Origin: JANLUX01 sp031366005
Lineage (GTDB): Bacteria; Bacteroidota; Bacteroidia; AKYH767-A; OLB10
Assembly (NCBI GenBank): GCA_031366005.1
Contig: JANLZB010000070.1
Coordinates: 1 to 58,246, forward strand
Length of the DNA: 58,246 nt
Direction of reading: 5' to 3'
In this document: piece after piece, positions 1-7,618 of the stretch
How the letters are laid out: every line of letters starts with the position of its first letter
Numbering within the stretch: the stretch's first letter is position 1
The notes under the pieces: model-generated
Told to the model about the DNA's origin: nothing
What the model saw: only the letters and a program-made list of their open reading frames with translations
Database searches by the model: none
Program-made: the position numbers and the translations under genes

Positions 1-1134
1 CCCGCAACTTCCAATGCAATTACTATGACAGTGAATGCAATTGTTTCAGCAAGTGTTTCTATTGGTGCATTGCCATCAACAACAATTTGTGCAGGAACCA
101 ATGTAACATTTACAGCAACACCAACCAACGGTGGAACAACACCAATTTATCAATGGAAAAAGAACGCAACCAATGTTGGAACAAACAGCACAACTTATTC
201 TGACAATGCTTTAAATAATAACGATGTGATTACTTGTGTGATGACCAGCAATGCAACTTGTGTGAATGGAAGTCCTGCAACATCGAATTCAATTTCGATG
301 ACGGTGAATGCAAATGTTACAGCAAGTGTGAGCATTGCTGCAAGTCCATCCAATTTTATTTGTTCAGGAACCAATGTAACATTTACTGCAACTCCAACTA
401 ATGGTGGAACAACACCGGTTTATCAATGGAAAAAGAACGGAATCATTGTTGGAACAAATCAAACAACCTATTCAAATGCTGCTTTAAATAATAACGATGT
501 GATCACTTGTGTATTAACAAGCAATGCAACTTGTGTAAATGGAAGTCCCGCAACTTCCAACACAATCACCATGACAGTGAATGCAAATGTTACAGCAAGT
601 GTGAGCATTGTAGCCAGTCCATCCAATATTATCTGTTCAGGAACCAATGTCACATTTACTGCTACTCCAACCAATGGAGGTACAACCCCAACTTACCAAT
701 GGAAAAAGAATGGAACTAATGTTGGATTAAACAGCACAACTTATTCTGACAATGCTTTAAATAATAACGATATGATCACTTGCGTATTGACAAGTAACGC
801 AACTTGTGTAAACGGAAGTCCCGCAACTTCCAATGCAATTACTATGACGGTGAATGCAAATGTTACAGCAAGTGTTTCTATTGCTGCATTGCCATCAACA
901 ACAATTTGTGCAGGAACTACTGTAACATTTACAGCAACACCAACCAACGGTGGAACAACACCGGTTTATCAATGGAAAAAGAATGGAAGTAATGTTGGAT
1001 TAAATCAAACAACCTATTCAAATGCTGCTTTAAATAATAACGATGTGATTACTTGTGTGATGACCAGCAATGCAACATGTGTAAGCGGAAGTCCCGCAAC
1101 TTCCAATGCAATTACTATGACAGTGAATGCAATT
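1..1134 (+). repeat. In-gene tandem repeat, 273-bp period, about 4 copies
   Basis: The repeat phase points (TGT of TGTGCAGGAAC or TGTTCAGGAAC) fall at 88, 361, 634 and 907, exactly 273 bp apart, i.e. 91 codons. The copies are nearly identical at DNA level. Variable blocks are shuffled between copies: copies 1 and 4 share the GCATTGCCATC block, copies 2 and 3 the AGTCCATCCAAT block, copies 1 and 3 the NSTTYSDNAL version, and copies 2 and 4 the NQTTYSNAAL version. Confidence 0.9.
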
Positions 1135-1701
1135 CCATCCATTTCAAATTTTTCTCCTTTATCGGCAATTGTTGGATCTTCTATTACCATTTCAGGAATG
1201 AGTTTTTTAGGGACTACAACTGTTACTTTTAATGGATTAGCAGCATCATTTACAGTCAATAATGATAATCAGATTTCATCAATAGTTCCTTCGAATGCAA
1301 CCACCGGCTTAATTTCAATTACTACACCTTGTGGTACTGTAAACAGCGCAACAACTTTCACTGTTCTAAACTATGCAACGCTTAACGTGAAGGTGTTTGT
1401 TGAGGGATTTTATATTGGGGGTGGATTGATGACACCAGTGCTTGCCAACGCGCAGCAAACTTCTAATACTACGGTGGCTGATTCAATTACCATGATATTA
1501 CATTATAATACTACCCCTTTTGCCGTTGACACCTTCATCACGAAAGTGATGGCGTGTGATGGTAATGCAGTTTTCAACTTGCCGCAAAATCGAATTGGCA
1601 ACAGCTATTACATTGCTATCCGATGCCGGAATGGAATAGAAACATGGAGTAAGTTCCCGGTAACCATTGGCAGTAATACAAGCTTTGATTTTACTCAGTA
1701 A
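1..1701 (+). CDS. Secreted Ig-like repeat protein, C-terminal part (5' end outside window)
   Basis: The reading frame is open to base 1, so the first Met at base 25 is not the start and the N-terminus is missing. The visible part has about four near-identical 91-residue beta-sandwich repeats (Ig-like/PKD-like, with motifs such as FTATPTNGGTTP and YQWKKN and paired Cys). Next comes an IPT/TIG-like domain (SPLSAIVGSSITISG), and the last ~107 residues form a module starting at VFVEGFYIGGG and ending in FDFTQ. The same module ends the large protein at 7619-12739. This architecture is typical of surface adhesins or exported proteins of Bacteroidota. No classical type A T9SS tail is visible. Surface location is inferred; the function is unknown. 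Confidence 0.8.
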   Translation, partial: PATSNAITMTVNAIVSASVSIGALPSTTICAGTNVTFTATPTNGGTTPIYQWKKNATNVGTNSTTYSDNALNNNDVITCVMTSNATCVNGSPATSNSISMTVNANVTASVSIAASPSNFICSGTNVTFTATPTNGGTTPVYQWKKNGIIVGTNQTTYSNAALNNNDVITCVLTSNATCVNGSPATSNTITMTVNANVTASVSIVASPSNIICSGTNVTFTATPTNGGTTPTYQWKKNGTNVGLNSTTYSDNALNNNDMITCVLTSNATCVNGSPATSNAITMTVNANVTASVSIAALPSTTICAGTTVTFTATPTNGGTTPVYQWKKNGSNVGLNQTTYSNAALNNNDVITCVMTSNATCVSGSPATSNAITMTVNAIPSISNFSPLSAIVGSSITISGMSFLGTTTVTFNGLAASFTVNNDNQISSIVPSNATTGLISITTPCGTVNSATTFTVLNYATLNVKVFVEGFYIGGGLMTPVLANAQQTSNTTVADSITMILHYNTTPFAVDTFITKVMACDGNAVFNLPQNRIGNSYYIAIRCRNGIETWSKFPVTIGSNTSFDFTQ

Positions 1702-1704
1702 GTG

Positions 1705-1738
1705 AGAGTAAGGTTGTAAGAAAAATAAACCTTACTCT
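1705..1738. terminator. Hairpin between convergent genes
   Basis: AGAGTAAGGTT (1705-1715) and AACCTTACTCT (1728-1738) form a perfect 11-bp stem with a 12-base loop. It sits between the convergent repeat-protein gene and yebC and includes the yebC stop codon. There is no clear T-tract, so a role in ending transcription from either side is an inference. Confidence 0.4.
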
Positions 1739-2445
1739 TCCTTCATATTATGATAAACCGCCTGTACATCATCATCTTCTTCCATACGTTCGATTAAAGC
1801 CATTACATCTTTTTGTTGTTCTTCATTCAGATCAACAAGTGTTTTGGGAATACGTTGCAAGGCAGCATTTAGAATGGTGATGCCTTTTTCTTCCAATGCT
1901 TTCTGCATGCCACCAAAATCGGTGAATGAAGTATAGATATAAAAACCGTCCTCATCTTCCGCAACTTCTTCCGCACCGAAATCAATCAGGTCAAGTTCCA
2001 GGTTTTCCATCTTGAGGTTTGCTTTTTCGATTTTAAAAATTCCTTTGCGGTCAAAAATAAAATCGAGCGATCCTGTTTTACCTAACGCTCCATTTTCACG
2101 ATTGAAATGCATTCGAACATTGGCAACTGTTCTCGTGGGATTATCGGTTGCGGTTTCTACTAAAATAGCAACACCGTGCGGAGCATAACCTTCATATATT
2201 ACTTCTTCATAATTTGATTCATCTTTTGCAACGGCTCTTTTTATTGCTGCATCCAATCTATCCTTTGGCATGTTAGCTGCTTTACCGGCTTGCAATGCCA
2301 TGCGTAAACGTGGATTCGATTCAGGATGAGGACCACTCGATTTTACGGCTATGGCAATTTCTTTTCCGATGCGCGTAAAAGTTTTCGCCATCTTATCAAA
2401 TCGCGCAAACATCTTATGCTTGCGTTTTTCAAATACTCGTCCCAT
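1732..2445 (-). CDS. yebC: YebC/PmpR-family (TACO1-like) protein
   Basis: The 237-residue product matches the YebC/TACO1 family in length and motifs. The N-terminal region has FTRIGKEIAIAVKSSG and NPRLRMALQAGKAANMPKDR (residues ~23-61), then the characteristic YEGYAPHGVAILVE segment. The family was long called a transcriptional regulator and is now also linked to translation of proline-rich stretches and mitochondrial COX1 translation; it acts in the cytosol. It lies downstream of ychF on the same strand with a 74-base gap of low-complexity repeats. No TAnnTTTG box is visible in that gap, so read-through from ychF is possible. Confidence 0.93.
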   Translation of the reverse strand: MGRVFEKRKHKMFARFDKMAKTFTRIGKEIAIAVKSSGPHPESNPRLRMALQAGKAANMPKDRLDAAIKRAVAKDESNYEEVIYEGYAPHGVAILVETATDNPTRTVANVRMHFNRENGALGKTGSLDFIFDRKGIFKIEKANLKMENLELDLIDFGAEEVAEDEDGFYIYTSFTDFGGMQKALEEKGITILNAALQRIPKTLVDLNEEQQKDVMALIERMEEDDDVQAVYHNMKEE

Positions 2446-2446
2446 G

Positions 2447-2516
2447 TAAAGTTTAAAGTTTTAAGTCTAAAGTATAAAGTTGTTTTACATTATCAAATCA
2501 TCAAATTATCAAATCA
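2447..2516. repeat. Low-complexity word repeat in yebC-ychF gap
   Basis: Two short words recur: TAAAGTTTAAAGTTTTAAGTC-like on the left, and (ATCAAATCATCAAATT)-like on the right. The same kind of composition, with different words, fills gaps at 3699-3812, 13583-13636, 14115-14216 and 16390-16472. No gene is visible. Confidence 0.6.
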
Positions 2517-2519
2517 GAA

Positions 2520-3632
2520 TTACACATTAAATCTAAAGTGCATTATATCCCCATCTTCCACCACATATTCTTTTCCTTCCACACTCAGTTTACCGGCATC
2601 CTTGCATGCCTGTTCAGACCCGAGTGTTACAAAGTTATTATACTTGATTACTTCGGCACGGATAAAACCTTTTTCAAAATCTGTATGGATTACTCCGGCT
2701 GCCTGTGGTGCTGTCATGCCTTGTGTGATGGTCCATGCACGCACTTCTTTTTCACCGGCAGTAAAATAAGTTTGCAGATGCAGTAAACGGTAAGCTGCAT
2801 GAATCAACTTAGCAACGCCAGACTCTTTCAAACCGAGATCATCAAGAAAAGCTTTTCGGTCTTCAAAGCTTTCAAGCAATGTAATTTCGGCTTCAATAGC
2901 AGCTGCTATTACAAGCACTTCAGCATTTTCTCCCGATCCATTGGGATTAACTGCTTCTTTCACAGCATCCACATATTTATTTCCTTTCACCACTGATGCT
3001 TCATCCACATTGCAAACATACATCACCGGTTTTGCTGTGAGTAAATAACTGTCAGCAATATATTGGTAATCTTCTTTTGAAATAGGAGCTGACCGCACTG
3101 ATAATCCTTTTTCAAGGTGTAGCTTAACGGCCATCATCACATCATAACTCTTCTTTGCTTCTTTGTCATTACCGATTTTTGCAATCTTCTCCACCTTCTG
3201 AATTTTTTTCTCAAGCGTTTCCAAATCTTTCAGCTGCAATTCAAAATCTATTACTTCCTTATCACGAACAGGGTTAACGCTTCCATCCACATGCACCACG
3301 TTTGGATCATCAAAACAACGTAACACATGCAGTATTGCATCTGTCTCGCGGATGTTTCCAAGAAATTGATTTCCTAATCCTTCTCCTTTGCTTGCTCCTT
3401 TTACCAAACCGGCAATGTCAACAATGTCAACAGTGGTTGGAACCACACGTTGCGGGTGCACTAATTTATCAAGGGTTTCTAATCTTTCATCAGGCACTGT
3501 GATAACCCCCAGGTTCGGTTCAATCGTACAAAACGGAAAATTAGCCGCCTGCGCTTTTGCATTTGATAAACAATTAAACAAAGTTGATTTTCCTACATTG
3601 GGTAAACCCACAATGCCACACTTCAATCCCAT
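2520..3632 (-). CDS. ychF: Redox-regulated ATPase YchF (OLA1 family)
   Basis: This is a 370-residue Obg-family P-loop NTPase. The P-loop GLPNVGKS is at residues 9-16 and the G3 motif DIAG at ~72-75. The G4 position carries NVDE (~208-211) instead of NKxD, which in this family explains preference for ATP over GTP. The C-terminal ~85 residues are the TGS/DUF933 domain (YFTAGEKEVRAWTI, then TDFEKGFIRAEVI). YchF associates with ribosomes and is a negative regulator in oxidative stress responses in other bacteria. Length is normal and nothing is missing. A perfect TAnnTTTG box (minus strand, 3658-3665) lies ~25 bases upstream. Confidence 0.96.
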   Translation of the reverse strand: MGLKCGIVGLPNVGKSTLFNCLSNAKAQAANFPFCTIEPNLGVITVPDERLETLDKLVHPQRVVPTTVDIVDIAGLVKGASKGEGLGNQFLGNIRETDAILHVLRCFDDPNVVHVDGSVNPVRDKEVIDFELQLKDLETLEKKIQKVEKIAKIGNDKEAKKSYDVMMAVKLHLEKGLSVRSAPISKEDYQYIADSYLLTAKPVMYVCNVDEASVVKGNKYVDAVKEAVNPNGSGENAEVLVIAAAIEAEITLLESFEDRKAFLDDLGLKESGVAKLIHAAYRLLHLQTYFTAGEKEVRAWTITQGMTAPQAAGVIHTDFEKGFIRAEVIKYNNFVTLGSEQACKDAGKLSVEGKEYVVEDGDIMHFRFNV

Positions 3633-3657
3633 AATCTTATTTTATTTTTTTGAGGGG

Positions 3658-3665
3658 CAAAGATA
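3658..3665 (-). promoter_or_regulatory. Candidate -7 box for ychF
   Basis: The plus strand reads CAAAGATA, i.e. TATCTTTG on the minus strand, a full match to the Bacteroidota -7 consensus TAnnTTTG. It stands 26 bases upstream of the ychF ATG. No convincing -33 TTTG is seen at the usual spacing. Confidence 0.5.
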
Positions 3666-3698
3666 GTTTTTAGACTTTAGAAGAAGGTAGAAAATAAA

Positions 3699-3812
3699 GC
3701 GGCAGTAGGCAGTGGCAGTTGACTGTATATAGTGGCAGTTGGCAGGAGCAGTAAGCAGTATCTAAAGTCGCATATTTGAATCACTTCCACCTGCTGCCGT
3801 TTACTGCTTACT
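3699..3812. repeat. GGCAGT-word intergenic repeat with inverted tail
   Basis: The words GGCAGT, GGCAGTTG and AGCAGTA recur from about 3700 to 3760. Their complement reappears at the right end: GTAAGCAGTA (3751-3760) and TACTGCTTAC (3802-3811) are exact inverted copies. The tract separates ychF from the divergent FAD oxidoreductase gene. No coding potential is seen. Confidence 0.65.
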
Positions 3813-3831
3813 TTCTATTATTTTCATCCCC

Positions 3832-4971
3832 ATGTTTCACCTCAGCTTCTGGGAAAAGCAAAGTTATTTTACAGGTATTGATGTACTTATTGTTGGAAGT
3901 GGTATTGTTGGTTTGAACGCTGCCATTGCATTGAAACAAAAAGATCATCGTTTAAATATTCTTGTTATTGATCGCGGTTTTCTTCCTTATGGTGCAAGTA
4001 CTCGCAATGCAGGTTTTGCATGTTTCGGAAGTTTGACAGAATTGATAGATGATTTATCGCGCATGAGCGAAGAAGAAGTCTTTGATTTGCTTTTGCGAAG
4101 ATGGAATGGGTTAAAACGTTTACGCAGTTTGTTAAAAGATGCAAATCTTGGTTACGAAGGCATGGGTGGTTATGAAGTATTTAGTGCTGATGATAAAAAT
4201 AACTATAATGAATGTGTTGAGCGAATGAGTTTTTTTAATTCAAAACTGCAGAAGCTGACCGGTCATCGCGAGGTTTATAAAAATGCAGATGAAAAAATTT
4301 CTCAATTTGGTTTTAACAAAGTTGAACATTTAATCTGCAATCGTTTTGAAGGACAGATTGACACTGGAAAAATGATGAAATCTCTGGTTAACAAAGCGCG
4401 GCATTTAGGTATTGAAATTATTAATGGAATTGAAATTGAAAAGTTTAGTGAAGAAGAAAATAAGGTTGTTATTCAAACGAAACAAGGTTTTGATTTTAAA
4501 GCGAAACAACTATTAATAACAACAAATGGTTTTGCACAACAGCTCCTGCCAGAGCTTGAAGTGATTCCTGCACGTGCGCAAGTTTTAATCACCGAACCAA
4601 TTGAAAATTTAAAAATCAAAGGAACATTTCATTATGATAAAGGATATTATTATTTCAGAAATGTTGGCAACAGATTATTATTTGGCGGAGGAAGGAATTT
4701 AGATTTCGAAAAAGAAAAAACTTTTGAATTCGGATTAACAGAAGAAGTACAAGAAAAATTAGATACGCTAATGCGTGAAATGATGTTACCAAAAGTTAAT
4801 TACAAAGTTGAACAACGCTGGAGTGGTATCATGGGTTTAGGTTCCTCTAAAACAACAATCATAAAACCTATTTCGAAAAATATTTTTTGTGCTGTGCGAA
4901 TGGGAGGAATGGGAATTGCAATTGGAAGTTTAGTGGGTGACGAGGCAGCTGAGATGATAATAAACAGGTAA
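3832..4971 (+). CDS. FAD-dependent oxidoreductase, DAO family
   Basis: The product has 379 residues with an N-terminal Rossmann dinucleotide-binding motif VGSGIVGLNAA (residues ~21-31), then GASTRNAGFACFG. The C-terminal GMGIAIGSLVGDEAAEMI resembles the closing FAD-contacting segment of D-amino-acid-oxidase/glycine-oxidase-like flavoproteins. There is no signal peptide, so it is probably cytosolic. The substrate cannot be told from sequence; related enzymes oxidise amino acids or secondary amines. It stands alone between a divergent ychF and the next lipoprotein gene, which has its own promoter box. Confidence 0.85.
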   Translation: MFHLSFWEKQSYFTGIDVLIVGSGIVGLNAAIALKQKDHRLNILVIDRGFLPYGASTRNAGFACFGSLTELIDDLSRMSEEEVFDLLLRRWNGLKRLRSLLKDANLGYEGMGGYEVFSADDKNNYNECVERMSFFNSKLQKLTGHREVYKNADEKISQFGFNKVEHLICNRFEGQIDTGKMMKSLVNKARHLGIEIINGIEIEKFSEEENKVVIQTKQGFDFKAKQLLITTNGFAQQLLPELEVIPARAQVLITEPIENLKIKGTFHYDKGYYYFRNVGNRLLFGGGRNLDFEKEKTFEFGLTEEVQEKLDTLMREMMLPKVNYKVEQRWSGIMGLGSSKTTIIKPISKNIFCAVRMGGMGIAIGSLVGDEAAEMIINR

Positions 4972-5048
4972 CACGAAAACACTTTTAACAATCTTAATAA
5001 AGAATCATTCATTCATAATAAAAACAATTCTTTCACTGATCAAGTAAC

Positions 5049-5056
5049 TAACTTTG
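5049..5056 (+). promoter_or_regulatory. Candidate -7 box for the PKD lipoprotein gene
   Basis: TAACTTTG matches TAnnTTTG fully and lies 23 bases before the ATG at 5080. The -33 element is weak (only TTTC at 5031-5034, poor spacing). Confidence 0.5.
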
Positions 5057-5079
5057 CAATTAAATTTAAAAGATAAAAA

Positions 5080-5814
5080 ATGTATTATAAAATAAATTTT
5101 GTTCTAGTTTTTCTTTTTGCAGCGATATTAATAACAGGATGTAAAAAAAAGGAAGAAGACACCCCTACTCCAACTCCTGATCCGGGACCAGCAGCCGTTG
5201 CTGGTTTTACATTTGCAGGAGATAATGTTCCTGCACCTGCAATGGTTACTTTCACTAATACTTCTCAAAATGGCACCAGTTATTTATGGGAATTCGGAGA
5301 TGGTGATTTATCTACCGTAAAAAACCCACAGCATACATATAATGCAGGTGGAACTTATGCTGTAAAGCTCACAGCCAACGGTGCAGGGGGTGCCAGCAGT
5401 ATTACCAAATCAATAACTATTCAAAATGCACCTACAATTTGTAACATAACAAATATAAAACTCACTCAGATGCCATTCATAAACGGGGCAACAGGAGGCG
5501 ACTGGGACGTGGCTGATGGACCTGATGTTTTTTTTACTATTGAAAATGCTGCTGGTAATATTGTTTATAGTTCAACCAGATTTGATGACATTGTCCCGGG
5601 TAACTTGCCATTATCATGGGATATTATTCCATCCTTTTTAATTACACCACTTAATACCAATTATAATATTAAAGTTTATGATTATGACACTTTAGATCCG
5701 GATGATTTTATCGCTTCATTTTCATTTAATCCCTCAACAACAACCGGCTATCCTTCTATTGCAACTGTAAATAATTTCGGAGCCACTATAGCTCTTACTC
5801 TGCAATGGCAATAG
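5080..5814 (+). CDS. PKD-domain lipoprotein
   Basis: This is a 244-residue lipoprotein. A hydrophobic signal ends in the lipobox ITGC with the acylated Cys at 21, followed by charged KKKEE and a Thr/Pro-rich linker. Residues ~40-115 are a PKD domain with the typical WEFGDG and NPQHTY motifs. The C-terminal ~125 residues (IKLTQMPFINGATGGDWD, then VYDYDTLDPDDFIASF) resemble a C2-like beta-sandwich, which may bind calcium; I infer this from the Asp-rich loops. It is likely anchored in the outer membrane. Function is unknown. It is monocistronic by its promoter box and precedes the phosphatase gene by 96 bases. Confidence 0.8.
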   Translation: MYYKINFVLVFLFAAILITGCKKKEEDTPTPTPDPGPAAVAGFTFAGDNVPAPAMVTFTNTSQNGTSYLWEFGDGDLSTVKNPQHTYNAGGTYAVKLTANGAGGASSITKSITIQNAPTICNITNIKLTQMPFINGATGGDWDVADGPDVFFTIENAAGNIVYSSTRFDDIVPGNLPLSWDIIPSFLITPLNTNYNIKVYDYDTLDPDDFIASFSFNPSTTTGYPSIATVNNFGATIALTLQWQ

Positions 5815-5910
5815 GAATTATAGAAGTAATTATTAAGAATAGTATCTGCTATCTTTTTTTCAACATTAATTATATTTCTAAATAAGAATATCGCATTATT
5901 CCCCTGCTCA

Positions 5911-7563
5911 ATGAAAATAAATTTCTTCTTCCTATTAATATTTTTAATTCTTTCACAGCAAAGCATTGCTCAAAAAAATTCAGTTGCAAACACACAAACA
6001 TTTAAACAACCGCGCTTAGTTGTTGGAATTGTTGTTGACCAGATGCGGGCTGATTATATTTATCGTTACTGGAATTTGTTAGGAGAAAATGGTTTTAAAC
6101 TTTTATTGCGCGATGGTTTTGAATGCAGAAACACGCAATACAATTATATGCCTACTTATACAGGTCCCGGCCATGCGAGCATCTTTACAGGAACAACACC
6201 GGCAATACATGGCATCATTGGAAACATTTGGTTTGTTCGCGGAAAGGATACCATATACTGTACAGATGATAAATCAGTAACCTGTGTTGGTTGCGAAAAT
6301 GCAAACGGAAAAATGTCACCGGCAAATTTGCTTACAACAACTGTGGGTGATGAATTAAAAATGTTTACAAGCATGAAATCAAAAGTAATTGGTGTGTCGT
6401 TGAAAGACCGTGCATCAATTTTTCCTGCTGGTCATGCTGCAAATGCCGCTTATTGGTTTGATAACATCAGCGGCAATTTTGTTACAAGCACTTACTATGA
6501 AAATCAATTGCCACAATGGGTTGTTGATTTTAATAATGCAAGATTTCCTGATCAATACTTAAGCCGTCCATGGACATTGCTTTATCCACTCAATCAGTAT
6601 AATGATACTTTAGATAATACGATTTATGAGCGACCGTATTTCGGTGAATTATCACCTGTTTTTCCGCATGATCTTCCTAAGTTAAAACAAACCATCGGCT
6701 ACGAATTAATTCGCAGAGTTCCGTTTGGAAACACTATGACTAAAGATTTTGCCATTGCTGCAATCAAAGGAGATTCATTAGGAAAGGATAATGTTCCTGA
6801 TTTCTTAACACTTAGTTTTTCTGCCACTGATTATGTCGGTCATCAATTCGGAACAAACTCACTGGAAACAGAAGATACTTACTTAAGATTAGACCGTGAC
6901 CTGGCTGATCTGTTGCAGTTTTTAAATAAAGAATTTGGCAAACAAAATATCCTGGTGTTTTTAACTGCTGATCACGCTGCGTTACCCAATCCGCAATATT
7001 TACTGGATCATAAAATACCTGCCGGATGGAATGATGATGTTTCAATAATCAATACCATTAAAAAATTTCTTCATGATGAATATGGTGACAGCACTCTTTT
7101 CAGCAAATACATCAACGACCAGGTTTATCTTAATCACATAAAGCTTAACAGTAAGAAAATAAATATTGAAGAAGCACAAAGAAAACTTGGAGAAAACTTA
7201 GTGGGACGTTTTCAAATAAGTGATGTATTAACAGCAGAAAATCTTAATGAAATTGAATTTACAAAAGCTCCGCGCGCTCTCGTTCAACGCGGATATAATC
7301 GCAATCGTTCAGGTGATATTGCACTGATATTTGAACCTGCAGTAATTGAATCCATTTATGGTGATCATACCGGAACCACGCATGGTTCTCCTTATAATTA
7401 TGATACACAAGTACCATTGCTTTGGTATGGTTGGAATATTAAACAAGGATCCACTACCAGAAAAATTGATATAACAGACATTGCTCCCACTGTTTCTACT
7501 TTTTTACATATCGGTTTTCCGAGTGGATGTACAGGGAGTGTGATTGAAGACTTGTTTAAATAA
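5911..7563 (+). CDS. pafA: PafA-type alkaline phosphatase
   Basis: The 550-residue product belongs to the alkaline phosphatase superfamily, PafA branch (phosphate-irrepressible periplasmic phosphatase of flavobacteria). A signal peptide covers residues 1-20 (cleavage after SIA). D43 in GIVVDQMR is the metal ligand, T84 in TYTGPGHAS the nucleophile, N105 follows by the same 21-residue interval as in PafA, and K165-x-R167 (SLKDR) fit the phosphate-contact pair. Later metal ligands lie in FSATDYVGH, TADHA and the DHTGTTHGS segment. It hydrolyses phosphomonoesters in the periplasm. Length is as expected for the family. Assignment to PafA rather than a phosphodiesterase rests on N105 and K-x-R. 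Confidence 0.88.
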   Translation: MKINFFFLLIFLILSQQSIAQKNSVANTQTFKQPRLVVGIVVDQMRADYIYRYWNLLGENGFKLLLRDGFECRNTQYNYMPTYTGPGHASIFTGTTPAIHGIIGNIWFVRGKDTIYCTDDKSVTCVGCENANGKMSPANLLTTTVGDELKMFTSMKSKVIGVSLKDRASIFPAGHAANAAYWFDNISGNFVTSTYYENQLPQWVVDFNNARFPDQYLSRPWTLLYPLNQYNDTLDNTIYERPYFGELSPVFPHDLPKLKQTIGYELIRRVPFGNTMTKDFAIAAIKGDSLGKDNVPDFLTLSFSATDYVGHQFGTNSLETEDTYLRLDRDLADLLQFLNKEFGKQNILVFLTADHAALPNPQYLLDHKIPAGWNDDVSIINTIKKFLHDEYGDSTLFSKYINDQVYLNHIKLNSKKINIEEAQRKLGENLVGRFQISDVLTAENLNEIEFTKAPRALVQRGYNRNRSGDIALIFEPAVIESIYGDHTGTTHGSPYNYDTQVPLLWYGWNIKQGSTTRKIDITDIAPTVSTFLHIGFPSGCTGSVIEDLFK

Positions 7564-7618
7564 ACAGACCAGTCGAATTCTTCAAGCGATTATTAAGCTA
7601 TAAGTAATCATAATTTTT

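Noticed and set aside
1..1134. CRISPR-like array
   Set aside because: The 273-bp repeats are contiguous and coding, with no unique spacers and no cas genes.
468..1259. Minus-strand ORFs of 60-80 residues across the Ig-like repeats
   Set aside because: They recur with the 273-bp period and are shadows of the plus-strand repeat gene.
2326..2769. 147-residue plus-strand ORF across the yebC-ychF gap
   Set aside because: It is antisense to both genes and includes low-complexity repeat words; yebC and ychF are certain.
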